DNA of 64,000 nt from Pelagibacterium sp. 26DY04 (GTDB lineage Bacteria > Pseudomonadota > Alphaproteobacteria > Rhizobiales > Devosiaceae). Where the stretch lies: the NCBI RefSeq assembly GCF_031202305.1, contig NZ_CP101731.1:248001-312000 (forward strand), read 5' to 3'. Shown here piece by piece: positions 47,367-55,886 of this stretch. Made by a program: the position numbers and the translations under genes. A model generated the notes under the pieces. It did no database searches. It was not told where the DNA came from and was given only the letters and a program-made list of their open reading frames with translations. How positions within the stretch are numbered: position 1 is the first letter of the stretch; each line of letters starts with the position of its first letter.

Positions 47367-48263
47367 TCAGCGCCGGGCGGAAGCGGTCGAATCGAGCAGT
47401 GCGAAAGTGCTGGCCACCAGATCCACGGACGGACGGAGCTCATCGACGATCTCCTCCTCGGGCGAGGCCGCGGCGACAGCCACCGGTTCCTCGGTCTCGG
47501 ACGGCTCCTGTGCCTCGGCCATTTGCGGCGCGGCATCTTCGGGCTCGGCGGCAACGTCCGGACGGGCGGGCAGGGCCGGCGGCGCTTCGGCAGCGGCAAT
47601 CGCGACCAGCGCCTCGTTGGCCTCGGACGAGACGTCCTCCGGTGCTTCAAGCCCCATCGGACGGGCTGGCGGCAGGAAGCCGAGTGGCGCGATGGTCGCT
47701 TCTTCCTCGATCGCTGCCACCTGGATCGGATCTGCAGCCGGCGCCGCCTCTGCCGGAGCGGGCGTTACCGCGGCGACAACGGGCGCTGCAAATTGCGGCG
47801 GGGCAGGAGTGGCTGGCGTTGCCGGTCCGGGACGCAATCCGGTTTCCTCGAGCAGCCCGGCCGCCTTGGCCTCGTAATAATAGCCCTTGGCATAAAGCTG
47901 CACCGCCCTGTCATGGCTGCCATTGGCCAGCATCCAGGCGCCGCGCAGATATTTGACGGCGTAGATCAGGTTGGTTTCCGCATTGAGCAGGTCGGACGGC
48001 TCGCCTCTGAACCCCATGGTGCGGGCGGTGGCCGGCAGGATCTGCATCAGCCCGTAATAGGGGCCGTTGCGGGCCGAAGGGTTGAACGTGCTTTCGCGGT
48101 TGATCACCCGCCGCACCAGCTCCAGCGGCACGCCGTAATATTGCGCATAATACTGGGCGAGAACTTCGATCTGCTCGCGGGTATGGCTCTGGGCCTGGGC
48201 AGGGGAAACCGAACACCCGATAATGAGTGCGGCAAACAGCGCGATCAGCCGTTTTGCAAGCAT
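47367..48263 (-). CDS. Lytic transglycosylase domain protein
   Basis: Periplasmic murein lytic transglycosylase of 298 aa. The signal peptide (MLAKRLIALFAALIIGCSV, cleaved near AQAQ) may alternatively be a lipoprotein signal because Cys17 follows GI. The SLT domain (about 30-140) has catalytic Glu in VINRESTFNP, then GPYYGLMQILPATAR and AVKYLRGAWM. The C-terminal half (150-298) is Ala/Pro/Glu-rich low-complexity sequence, probably disordered, ending with basic residues. It cleaves the MurNAc-GlcNAc bond during wall turnover. Lies beside tamA but separated by 124 nt. Confidence 0.87.
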   Translation of the reverse strand: MLAKRLIALFAALIIGCSVSPAQAQSHTREQIEVLAQYYAQYYGVPLELVRRVINRESTFNPSARNGPYYGLMQILPATARTMGFRGEPSDLLNAETNLIYAVKYLRGAWMLANGSHDRAVQLYAKGYYYEAKAAGLLEETGLRPGPATPATPAPPQFAAPVVAAVTPAPAEAAPAADPIQVAAIEEEATIAPLGFLPPARPMGLEAPEDVSSEANEALVAIAAAEAPPALPARPDVAAEPEDAAPQMAEAQEPSETEEPVAVAAASPEEEIVDELRPSVDLVASTFALLDSTASARR

Positions 48264-48405
48264 GAGACCCGAAAAAGAGACGTTGACCCTGACGTGCGCC
48301 TAGCACACCCCTCACAATAATGGGAGCGCTTGTGGCAAAATAGGGGCCAGAGCATGGCAGAGCGCAAACTTTCCTGGCCGCCCGAATGCTGGTACAGCAC
48401 CGCCC

Positions 48406-49077
48406 ATGCTCGAACCCATGCCCAAGACCTTCGACTACGACCCGCCGCGCGAGCCCTGGCTCGACGTCATCCATGAGGATGAGGACATCGTGGTGTTCAA
48501 CAAGCCCTCGGGTTTGCTGAGCGTTCCGGGCAAGGATCCCGCGCTTTTCGACAGCCTGCAATCCCGGGCCCTGGAACGCTTCCCCGGCGCCGGAACCATC
48601 CATCGGCTCGACAAGGACACCTCGGGCATCATTGTCATGGCCAAGCACAAGGCGGCCCATGGCCATATCGGCAAGCAGTTCGAATATCGCCAGACCACCA
48701 AGCTCTATATCGCCCGCGTCTGGGGACATGTGGAAGAGGACGAAGGGCTTGTCGACCTGCCGCTCGCCACCGACTGGGAAAACAAGCCCCGCCAGGAGGT
48801 CAATTATGAACGCGGCCGTCCGGCCCAGAGCCGCTGGCGGGTGATCGGCCGCGAAAACGGGGTGACACGAGTCGCGCTCACCCCCATCACCGGCCGTACG
48901 CACCAGCTCCGCGTGCATATGAAAGAAATCGGCCACCCGATCCTTGGCGACCAATTCTACGCCACCGGCCAAGCGCTGGCCGCAGCCGACCGGCTGCAAC
49001 TCCACGCCGCCGAACTAGGCTTCCGCCACCCGCGCGGCGGCGAGCCGATCGTCTTCCGTTCCGAGCCGCCCTTTTAG
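48406..49077 (+). CDS. rluA: RluA-family pseudouridine synthase
   Basis: Isomerises specific uridines in RNA to pseudouridine. The 223-aa protein resembles RluA, which acts on 23S rRNA U746 and tRNA U32. The catalytic motif HRLDKDTSGIIV lies near residue 67 with the active Asp. FNKPSGLLSVPGK is near 32, and the family motif ITGRTHQLRVHM is near 163. No S4 domain is present, consistent with RluA rather than RluC/D. A second ATG four codons downstream is also possible as start. Divergent from the lytic transglycosylase gene. Symbol by similarity only. Confidence 0.85.
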   Translation: MLEPMPKTFDYDPPREPWLDVIHEDEDIVVFNKPSGLLSVPGKDPALFDSLQSRALERFPGAGTIHRLDKDTSGIIVMAKHKAAHGHIGKQFEYRQTTKLYIARVWGHVEEDEGLVDLPLATDWENKPRQEVNYERGRPAQSRWRVIGRENGVTRVALTPITGRTHQLRVHMKEIGHPILGDQFYATGQALAAADRLQLHAAELGFRHPRGGEPIVFRSEPPF

Positions 49078-49078
49078 A

Positions 49079-49202
49079 GCGTGTCCAGTAAAAGCATGTC
49101 CCCGGCTTGGCCGGGGATGGAAACGGTTTTGCGGTTCGGACACGCGACAAAACAAGGACTTAGAGCATTGAAGCGATTCGGAGAAAAGCGGAAATGCTCT
49201 AA
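49079..49202. repeat. Composite palindromic intergenic repeat
   Basis: Two inverted-repeat modules fill the gap between rluA and ask. The first is bounded by GTGTCC (49081-49086) and GGACACGC (49138-49145) and encloses a CCCCGG/CCGGGG hairpin. The second is bounded by TTAGAGCATT (49160-49169) and AATGCTCTAA (49193-49202). The tail GCGGTTCGGA-n-ACGCGACAAAAC also occurs in the repeats at 61.2 and 61.9 kb. It overlaps the last bases of ask. Confidence 0.7.
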
Positions 49203-50647
49203 GCCGCGCGCCTGACTTCGGCCCGCGCCTCGGGCGCTTCCACTAGCCCTTTATGCAAGGCGATCACCGCGGCGTCGAAATCGTCTTCCTCGACCATCAC
49301 CTGCAGGTCCACCTTGCGCACCATGTCGGTGATCCCCACCGGCTCGATTCCCGCCTCGTCGAGCGCGGCGATCGCGCGCGGCAGGATGCGGCAGCCCGAC
49401 AGATCACGCCCGATCGCCGAAACCATGGCCAGCTTGCGCAGCGTCATCGTCGCCGTGGGAAAGGCCTCGGTAAGGTCGGTCTCCACCCGCTTGATCGCCT
49501 TCATCGAGCCCTTGAGATAGTGGGTGATGGTGTTGGCGTTCGAGGTTTTCGAGATGATCCACACCTTGTGCCGGGTCAGTGCCTCGAGGATTTTGGCGTC
49601 ATACCCCTTAACCCCCACCATGTCCTGGTCGTAAAATTCGAGCGCGAACACGCCCTTGAGACCGGTCACGATCTCTGCCCCCGGCATCTTGGGCGCAAGG
49701 TCGCTCATGATCACCGTCCCCGGATGGTCGGGCTCGAACGCATTGGTCACCCGCAGCGGAATGCCCGCCTGGCGCAGCGATTTCGCCGCCCTCGGATGGA
49801 TCGCCTCCATCCCCATATTGGAGAGCTGGTCGGCGACATCGTAATTGGTCTCCCCGATCACCTGCACCTTATCGGCGCCCACGAGCTTGGGGTCGGCCGA
49901 GGAGAGGTGAAATTCCTTGTGGATGATCGCCTCGGCCGCGCCGGTCACCACTGCCACCCGCGACAGGGTCACCTCCGAATACCCCCGGTCATAGGTCTTC
50001 ATGAGCTGTTCGGCACATTGGGCATAGCCGGTGACGATGGGCAGTTCGCGGCCAAGGTCGATCCCCTCGAACTGGCGCGCGATATGGTCGTCGAGCGGCA
50101 AGGCACCGTCCTGCCGCCAGCCGGTCAGGTCCACGAACCGCGCATTGACCCCGTGCTGGTTGAGCAGCAGCGCCGTGTTGAACGCCGATTGCGCCTCGCC
50201 CAGCGCCGAGAGCATTTCGCGCACCGTCAAAAGATGCGCTTCGAGCTGGAAATGTCCGAACGAACACAGCCGCGACAGATCGATGAGACAGGACCGCACG
50301 CCCTCGATCCGCTCGCGGATGAAGCTGTCGGCTTCCTCCCGCCGCGCCGGATCGGCAAAGATCTCGGCGTTCTTTTCGACCATTTTCGCAGCCACCGCCG
50401 ACAGGGCATCACCCCACTGCCAGCCGTTCTCGGCGCTGGCAAACAGGGCATAGACGCCAGGCTCCCCCGATTTCTTGTGCTCGAGCAGCGCGTCGGTCAT
50501 TCCGCCATAAGCGGAAACGACGAAGACGCGGTTATAGAGCGCGTCGCCCGTCCGGTTGCCGATGAGCACGGTGTCGAGCAGTTCGTGGCTGCGCGACATG
50601 GACGTGCCGCCGATCTTTTCGACAGTGTGAGGATGTTGTGTCGTCAA
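49199..50647 (-). CDS. ask: Aspartate kinase dedicated to ectoine synthesis
   Basis: Phosphorylates aspartate, the first step towards aspartate semialdehyde, the precursor of diaminobutyrate and ectoine. The 482-aa protein belongs to the Ask_Ect class: VEKIGGTSMSR near residue 9 replaces the usual KFGGTS, and the C-terminus carries ACT-like regions (KLAMVSAIGRDLSGC). Such enzymes are less sensitive to feedback by threonine and lysine. The start is TTG at 50647, supported by GGAGG 6 nt upstream. It is the last gene of the ectABCD-ask operon, 57 nt after ectD. Confidence 0.93.
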   Translation of the reverse strand: MTTQHPHTVEKIGGTSMSRSHELLDTVLIGNRTGDALYNRVFVVSAYGGMTDALLEHKKSGEPGVYALFASAENGWQWGDALSAVAAKMVEKNAEIFADPARREEADSFIRERIEGVRSCLIDLSRLCSFGHFQLEAHLLTVREMLSALGEAQSAFNTALLLNQHGVNARFVDLTGWRQDGALPLDDHIARQFEGIDLGRELPIVTGYAQCAEQLMKTYDRGYSEVTLSRVAVVTGAAEAIIHKEFHLSSADPKLVGADKVQVIGETNYDVADQLSNMGMEAIHPRAAKSLRQAGIPLRVTNAFEPDHPGTVIMSDLAPKMPGAEIVTGLKGVFALEFYDQDMVGVKGYDAKILEALTRHKVWIISKTSNANTITHYLKGSMKAIKRVETDLTEAFPTATMTLRKLAMVSAIGRDLSGCRILPRAIAALDEAGIEPVGITDMVRKVDLQVMVEEDDFDAAVIALHKGLVEAPEARAEVRRAA

Positions 50648-50704
50648 TTGATGCCTCCGATTGTGTCGGGGTCGGTTCCGGGCCGATGGGCCCGGAGAAG
50701 TGTT

Positions 50705-51631
50705 TTATTGGATGGGGCCGGAAACGATCTCGATCGGCCCTTGCGGATCGCGGCTCGACAGAAAGGCCGGGCGGGGCTTCGGGGCAGCAAAGGGCTCTTC
50801 GACCTTGTTCGACCAGGCGTTATAGACGAAGAACGCGTTCGAGCGCGGGAAGGGCGTGATGTTCCCGTTCGAGCCATGCATGGTGTTGCATTCGAAAAGG
50901 ATCACCGTTCCGGCCTTGCCCGAGGCATATTCGATGCCGAATTTCTGGGCCAATTCGGTCAGCGCTTCCGGGCTCGGAACCCCGATCTCCTGCTTTTTGA
51001 GCGAGGATTTGTGGTTGTCCTCCGGCGTCTCCCCGGCGCAGGACACATAATGCTTGTGCGATCCGGGCATCAGCATCAGCGGGCCGTTGAGCGCGTCATT
51101 GTCGGTCAGAAGCACCGATGCGGAAATCGCGCGCATGCGCGGCATGCCGTCCTCGGCGTGCCAGGTCTCGAAATCCGAGTGCCAGTAAAATTCCTTGCCG
51201 GTAAAACCGGGCTTGTAGTTCAATCGGCTCTGGTGAAGGTAGAGATCGTCATCGAGCAGGAATTTTACCTTCCCGGCGATCCGCTCGTCTCGCGCCATGC
51301 GGTTAAAGAGCGCGCTTTCGTCCTCGAGCCGGAAAATGGTGCGCACCGCGTCCGAACCGGGCTCGGTCACCACATTGTCGGATGCGAGCTGCGCTTCGCC
51401 CGAGCGCAGGCGCCGCGATTCCTCCTGAAGCTTTGCCACCTCGGCGGGGGAAAAGACGTTCTTGAGGATCAGAAAGCCGTTCTTGTCGAATTCCTCGGTC
51501 TGGGCGCGGGTCAACGGCGCCTGCGGGCTCCATTGCCCCCAGAACACCGGGTCCTTGCGTTCGAGCCAGGCTTCCTGCGCCTGGCGGGTGGGATAGATGT
51601 CAGATCGGTCGTGAACTGCAGAGAGTGTCAT
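50705..51631 (-). CDS. ectD: Ectoine hydroxylase
   Basis: Non-heme Fe(II)/2-oxoglutarate dioxygenase of 308 aa converting ectoine to 5-hydroxyectoine. The iron triad is visible: HSD in FYWHSDFETWHAEDGMP near residue 150, and the distal His in ECNTMHGSNGNITP near 250, followed by an Arg in FPRSNAFFVY for 2-oxoglutarate. The WHSDFETWH segment is the EctD signature. Its presence implies production of both compatible solutes, with protection against heat and desiccation as well as salt. It follows ectC by 38 nt. Confidence 0.96.
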   Translation of the reverse strand: MTLSAVHDRSDIYPTRQAQEAWLERKDPVFWGQWSPQAPLTRAQTEEFDKNGFLILKNVFSPAEVAKLQEESRRLRSGEAQLASDNVVTEPGSDAVRTIFRLEDESALFNRMARDERIAGKVKFLLDDDLYLHQSRLNYKPGFTGKEFYWHSDFETWHAEDGMPRMRAISASVLLTDNDALNGPLMLMPGSHKHYVSCAGETPEDNHKSSLKKQEIGVPSPEALTELAQKFGIEYASGKAGTVILFECNTMHGSNGNITPFPRSNAFFVYNAWSNKVEEPFAAPKPRPAFLSSRDPQGPIEIVSGPIQ

Positions 51632-51669
51632 TGCTTCCTCTACTCCTTGGTTCGGTTTGATTTTCCGGC

Positions 51670-52071
51670 TCAGGCGCTCTGCTTGAACTCTTCAGCCGGC
51701 GCGTAGGAGCCGTCCTCGCGGTGCACTTCGGTGCCGGTCACCGGCGGGTTGAAGCAGCAGGCAAGGACCAGTTCCTCGCGCGCCGTCAGCCGGTGGCGGT
51801 CGTTCTTGTCGAGCGCGTACATGACGCCGGGCTTGATCTGGTGGACCTTGCCGGTATCGAGTTCCTCGATCTCCCCATCGCCCGAAATGCAATAGACGCT
51901 TTCGAAATGATGCTTGTAGTGGAACTCGTGGCTGGTCCCGGTCGCGATGCGGGTGATGTGGAAGGAAAAGCCCATGTCGTCGCCCGCCAGCAGCAGGCGC
52001 GTGGAATCCCAACCGTCGGCCTTGACCAGCCGGTCGCCCCTGCGGGCCTCTTCGAGATCGCGAACAATCAT
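51670..52071 (-). CDS. ectC: L-ectoine synthase
   Basis: Cupin enzyme of 133 aa that cyclises N-gamma-acetyldiaminobutyrate to ectoine, with loss of water. It opens [20 protein letters not shown], typical of EctC. The metal-binding residues lie in [19 protein letters not shown] (Glu and Tyr) and DKNDRHRL (His). GGAG-type ribosome site (GGAGACGACA) precedes the ATG. It lies 18 nt after ectB, so the two are almost certainly cotranscribed. Confidence 0.97.
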   Translation of the reverse strand: MIVRDLEEARRGDRLVKADGWDSTRLLLAGDDMGFSFHITRIATGTSHEFHYKHHFESVYCISGDGEIEELDTGKVHQIKPGVMYALDKNDRHRLTAREELVLACCFNPPVTGTEVHREDGSYAPAEEFKQSA

Positions 52072-52088
52072 TGTCGTCTCCTTTGTTT

Positions 52089-53369
52089 TTATTCGGCGGC
52101 AGCGCGAGCGTCATCCTTGGCAAGGACGGCCTCGAAAGCGTCCTCGATGATGTCGAGTCCCTTGTCGAGCAGCGCGATGTCGATGGTCAGCGGGCAGAGC
52201 ACCTTGACCACCTCGTCATGGCCGCCAGAGGTCTCGATGATCAGGCCTTTTTCAAAGCACCGGGCACAGATGGCCGAAGCGGTTTCCCCAGCCTCGGTGT
52301 TGATGCCCATCATCATGCCACGGCCGCGTAGGTTCAGCCCGTAGCGGGCGGCGATCGCACCCAGCCGGGTTTTGAGGTGCTCGCCCTTGGCCTTGACCGA
52401 ATTGGCGAAAGCCTCGGTATGCCAGAACTTTTCGAGTGCCACCCGGGCGGTGATGAAGGCATGATTGTTGCCCCGGAAGGTGCCGTTGTGCTCGGCCGGC
52501 TTCCAGATGTCGTGCTCGGGCTTGATCAGCGTCAAGGCGAAGGGCAGGCCCATGCCCGAGAGCGATTTGGCCTGGGTGATGATATCGGGGGACAGCCCGA
52601 ATTCCTCGAACGAGAAGAACGTCCCCGTCCGACCGCACCCGGCCTGGATGTCGTCAAGGATCAGCAACGCGCCATGCTTGCGCGCGATCTGCTCGATCTT
52701 CTTGAGCCATTCGCCCGACGCGGCGTTGAGACCGCCTTCGCCCTGCACCGGCTCGACAAGGATCGCCGCTGGCGCATCGATGCCGCCAGAGGGGTCGTCC
52801 AGCATCTGCTCGAGCATGTCGGCGGTATCGACATCGGGGCCGAAATAGCCCTCGAACGGAGCGCGATAAACGCCATTGAGATCGACGCCCCCGCCATTGC
52901 GCTTGCCGGCATTGCCCGTCGCGGCCAGCGCGCCCAGCGTCATGCCGTGAAAACCATTGGTAAAGGCGATGACATTGGTGCGGCCGGTCACTTTGCGGGC
53001 GAGCTTGAGCGCAGCTTCCACCGCATTGGCCCCGGTGGGGCCGGTGAACATGAGCTTATAGTCCATGCCCCGCGGCTTGAGGACGATCTCCTCATAGGCG
53101 GCAAGGAACTGCTCCTTGGCCTGGGTGAACATGTCGAGCCCGTGAGTGATGCCGTCGGCGGTCACATAGTCCACCAGCGCGGCCTGCATGTCGGGGTCGT
53201 TATGCCCGTAATTGAGCGAGGAGCAGCCGGCGAGAAAATCGATATATTCGCGCCCGTCATGGCCAAAGATAGTCGCGCCTTTGGCCTTGTTGAAGAGTTT
53301 GGGGAAGCTGCGCGAATAGGATCGCACCTGGCTCTCGACGCGATCGAAGGTTTCATGGGTAGCAGTCAT
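52089..53369 (-). CDS. ectB: L-2,4-diaminobutyrate-2-oxoglutarate transaminase
   Basis: PLP aminotransferase of 426 aa making diaminobutyrate from aspartate semialdehyde and glutamate. [17 protein letters not shown] near residue 115 binds PLP phosphate, [14 protein letters not shown] near 240 holds the PLP-ring Asp, and the catalytic Lys lies in [13 protein letters not shown] near 270. The ATG at 53369 ([15 protein letters not shown]) is preferred over an earlier codon at 53423 because family members start here and GGAG lies upstream. It is 61 nt after ectA. Confidence 0.96.
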   Translation of the reverse strand: MTATHETFDRVESQVRSYSRSFPKLFNKAKGATIFGHDGREYIDFLAGCSSLNYGHNDPDMQAALVDYVTADGITHGLDMFTQAKEQFLAAYEEIVLKPRGMDYKLMFTGPTGANAVEAALKLARKVTGRTNVIAFTNGFHGMTLGALAATGNAGKRNGGGVDLNGVYRAPFEGYFGPDVDTADMLEQMLDDPSGGIDAPAAILVEPVQGEGGLNAASGEWLKKIEQIARKHGALLILDDIQAGCGRTGTFFSFEEFGLSPDIITQAKSLSGMGLPFALTLIKPEHDIWKPAEHNGTFRGNNHAFITARVALEKFWHTEAFANSVKAKGEHLKTRLGAIAARYGLNLRGRGMMMGINTEAGETASAICARCFEKGLIIETSGGHDEVVKVLCPLTIDIALLDKGLDIIEDAFEAVLAKDDARAAAE

Positions 53370-53430
53370 CGTGCCCTGTCTCCTTTGTGGGACGGCAGAA
53401 TTGGGAATCAGCGGAAGGCGCATGGGGATG

Positions 53431-53991
53431 TCAGGCGGCGGACCGGACCGGCAGCGCCTCGCGCTCGAACGGTCCGATGGTCACCAGAAATTCGGTGTCG
53501 TGCTTGCCGGCGAAATGGGTGTCGCGCTTGAAATGGGCCTGGCGCGCCAGATCGGCCTCCAGCGTCTCGGCCACCGAACTGAACAGCGCCCATGAGGGCT
53601 TGTTGTCGCTGGTGATCGTTGATTGGATGCGGCGCACATCGGCGCAGACGCGCCTTGCCAGCACGGCGTTGATCAGCCGCTTGGCCAAGCCCCGTCCGCG
53701 TGCCTTTTCAGCCACGCACACCTGCCAGACGAAATAGGTGTCGGGGTGCTCGGGCGGGATATAGCCCGAAATCCAGCCCACGATTTCGCCATCCATCTCC
53801 GCGACCGCGCAAGTCGAGGCGAAATGGCTGCATTGGAGCAGATTGCAATACATCGAATTGTCGTCGAGCGACGCCGTATCGGCCACCAATTGCCATACGG
53901 CTGCGCCGTCTTCGCGCCTGGGGCTGCGAATCGTGACGGCGGCGCGCGGCCCGGCGGTCACATCGGTGTTGCTCGCTGCGGCGAGTTCCAT
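53431..53991 (-). CDS. ectA: L-2,4-diaminobutyrate N-gamma-acetyltransferase
   Basis: GNAT enzyme of 186 aa that acetylates diaminobutyrate with acetyl-CoA, the second dedicated step of ectoine synthesis. The acetyl-CoA loop is AEKARGRGLAKRLI near residue 95. TSDNKPSWALF near 125 and YIPPEHPDTYFVWQV are EctA-specific. First gene of the operon; GGAGG lies 9 nt before the ATG. The promoter and probable operator lie about 30-60 nt upstream. Confidence 0.95.
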   Translation of the reverse strand: MELAAASNTDVTAGPRAAVTIRSPRREDGAAVWQLVADTASLDDNSMYCNLLQCSHFASTCAVAEMDGEIVGWISGYIPPEHPDTYFVWQVCVAEKARGRGLAKRLINAVLARRVCADVRRIQSTITSDNKPSWALFSSVAETLEADLARQAHFKRDTHFAGKHDTEFLVTIGPFEREALPVRSAA

Positions 53992-54021
53992 TGGTGATTG
54001 CCTCCGTTGCGTTCGCGACAG

Positions 54022-54050
54022 ATAGTTAGATTTATCAAACTAATTGTCAA
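54022..54050 (-). promoter_or_regulatory. ectA promoter with overlapping candidate EctR operator
   Basis: Read leftward: TTGACA (54045-54050), 17-bp spacer, AACTAT (54022-54027). An imperfect 18-bp palindrome, TTAGATTTATCAAACTAA on the plus strand (54026-54043), covers the spacer and touches the -10. It contains TTAG-N4-ATCAAA, a motif repeated in the ectR promoter. MarR-type binding here would block RNA polymerase. Confidence 0.65.
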
Positions 54051-54161
54051 CCGCTGCAGAGGTTCCGAACCACGGTGTATCCGGCGCAATCGCCCGGATA
54101 ATGGGCGCTTCAACGCTGTAAAAGATATTTTTGCGACATGTGGATTGGCTCGCGCACCATA

Positions 54162-54194
54162 TTGCCGATTCTAAAATTAATTAGTATAATCAAA
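54162..54194 (+). promoter_or_regulatory. ectR promoter with a second copy of the candidate operator
   Basis: TTGCCG (54162-54167), 17-bp spacer, perfect TATAAT (54185-54190). TTAG-N4-ATCAAA (54181-54194) overlaps the -10, and the surrounding sequence is AT-rich. Suggests autoregulation. Confidence 0.65.
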
Positions 54195-54231
54195 ATGATT
54201 TAGTCGCTGCGCGCCTGAAGGAGGCTTGGGA

Positions 54232-54780
54232 GTGGGAGCAAGCGAAGGTAAGAGGATAAGCGACCTATCGCTGGAGTCAGACCGCGCCGTGCAAGCCCCG
54301 ACAAAAACCGCGCTATCGGCGCTGCGCAAGATCCTGCGCAAGACCGAACTCAATTCCAAGGCGCTGATGCGCGAGACGGGTTTGACCCCGTCCCAGCTCG
54401 TCTTCCTGCAGCTCCTTGACGATGGCGCCGAGCACACCGCCGGGGCGGTGGCAGCCCGCATGGGCATCACCCAGGCAACCACCACGGCGCTGATCCATAA
54501 GCTCGAAGCCCTGGGCATGATCGTCCGCCGCAAGGGCGAGGCCGATCGCCGCCAGGTCTGGCTGAGCCTCACCGATAAGGGCCGCAAGGTGCTCGACATC
54601 GCGCCCGACGGCGCCCATGCGCAGTTTCATGCGGCGTTCTCGAAACTCGCCGAATGGGAACAGCTCATGCTGATTTCAGCGCTCGAACGCGTCGCCGACA
54701 TGCTGGGCGCCGAGGACGAGGCCGCCGCCGTCCTCACCTCCGATCCTGTCCTGGCTCCCAGGGTCGAACAGGAGCATTGA
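54232..54780 (+). CDS. ectR: MarR-family regulator of the ectoine operon
   Basis: DNA-binding repressor of 182 aa, divergent from ectABCD-ask. The winged helix spans about 60-130: GLTPSQLVFLQLLDD, HTAGAVAARMGITQATTTALI (recognition helix) and the wing RRKGEADRRQVWLSLTDKG. In methylotrophs EctR represses ect genes by binding near the ectA -10. The GTG at 54232 is chosen because AAGGAGG is 7 nt upstream; a TTG at 54226 would be too close. Its stop is 3 nt from the convergent trhO stop. Confidence 0.88.
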   Translation: MGASEGKRISDLSLESDRAVQAPTKTALSALRKILRKTELNSKALMRETGLTPSQLVFLQLLDDGAEHTAGAVAARMGITQATTTALIHKLEALGMIVRRKGEADRRQVWLSLTDKGRKVLDIAPDGAHAQFHAAFSKLAEWEQLMLISALERVADMLGAEDEAAAVLTSDPVLAPRVEQEH

Positions 54781-54783
54781 GGC

Positions 54784-55791
54784 CTATCCGGCCGTGTTCT
54801 TTGCCCTGTCGGCCTCACGTTTGGCTTTGCTCGCCAGCCGCCGCCTTTCGGCTATCGCCTTGGCATCTTCCCCCAGATGCGCTTCGCCCCTCGCCGCCGC
54901 CAGTTCCATCTGCCTTTGCCGTTCCGCCGCCGCGGCGCGCTTTGCGGCATTCTCCTCGCCGGCGCAATGGTGGCACTGCACGCCCTCGATGAATTCGGGC
55001 CGCTCACGATCACTGGGCGTCAGCGGCTGCCGGCAAGCCCGGCACAATTGCGCGTCCCCGATTCTGAGCCCATGCCCCACCGCCACCCGCTCGTCGAAAA
55101 CGAAACACTCTCCCTGCCAGAGGCTCTGATCCTCGGGCACGTTCTCGAGGTAGTTGAGGATGCCGCCTTTTAAATGAAACACCTCCTCGAACCCCTGCGA
55201 GAGCATATAGGATGACGCCTTCTCGCACCGGATGCCTCCGGTGCAGAACATTGCCACCTTCTTGTGCTTTGCCGGGTCGAGCTGGGAGGCCACATAGTCC
55301 TTGAACTCGGTGAACGTTACGGTCCCGGGGTCCTGCGCATTGGCGAACGTCCCCAGCGCCACCTCGTAATCGTTGCGCGTATCGATGACGATCACATCCT
55401 CTTGCGCGATCAGATCGTTCCAGTCCTCGGGCGCCACATAGGTGCCCACCTGCCTGCCCGGATTGGCCTCGGGGGCCCGAAGCGTCACGATCTCGGATTT
55501 GAGCCGCACCTTCATGCGGTGAAAGGGCTGGGCATCCGCGTAGGAATATTTGATCTCCGCTCCCCGGAACCGCCCGCCAAAGATGTTTCCGTCTTCCAGC
55601 CAGCCGACCAGTTCCCGCATGGCTTGGGCGCTGCCCGCCACCGTCCCGTTGATCCCCTCGGGCGCCAGCAGCAGTGTGCCCCTGATCGCGCGCGCGCAGC
55701 AGAATTCGGCCAGCGGCGCCTTGAGGTCGGCAAAGTCCGGCTGGTCGACGAATTTATAAAGGGCAACGACGGTAAAGGCATGTTCGGTCAT
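54784..55791 (-). CDS. trhO: tRNA uridine(34) hydroxylase TrhO (rhodanese family)
   Basis: A 335-aa protein of the YceA/TrhO family, which hydroxylates U34 of tRNA to 5-hydroxyuridine using oxygen, before further modification to cmo5U or mo5U. The N-terminal acylphosphatase-like domain (about 8-100, with GTLLLAPEGINGT) is followed by a rhodanese domain (about 130-225). Its catalytic Cys lies in AMFCTGGIRCEKA. The C-terminal region has a CxxC...CxxC arrangement (LCRACRQ, QCHHCAG), probably zinc binding, then a basic coiled coil. Convergent with ectR. Confidence 0.9.
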   Translation of the reverse strand: MTEHAFTVVALYKFVDQPDFADLKAPLAEFCCARAIRGTLLLAPEGINGTVAGSAQAMRELVGWLEDGNIFGGRFRGAEIKYSYADAQPFHRMKVRLKSEIVTLRAPEANPGRQVGTYVAPEDWNDLIAQEDVIVIDTRNDYEVALGTFANAQDPGTVTFTEFKDYVASQLDPAKHKKVAMFCTGGIRCEKASSYMLSQGFEEVFHLKGGILNYLENVPEDQSLWQGECFVFDERVAVGHGLRIGDAQLCRACRQPLTPSDRERPEFIEGVQCHHCAGEENAAKRAAAAERQRQMELAAARGEAHLGEDAKAIAERRRLASKAKREADRAKNTAG

Positions 55792-55886
55792 GGCGCGTCC
55801 TCTATCACTCCCGCCGCGCCCTTGCCAGTCCGGCCCGCGAGGCGATAGGTTCCGCCGACCGTTCGGCCATCGAGGAAAAAAGAGCC

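Noticed and set aside
49253..51706. 817-codon open frame on the plus strand
   Set aside because: Antisense to ask and ectD, both clear family members; same GC-driven composition.
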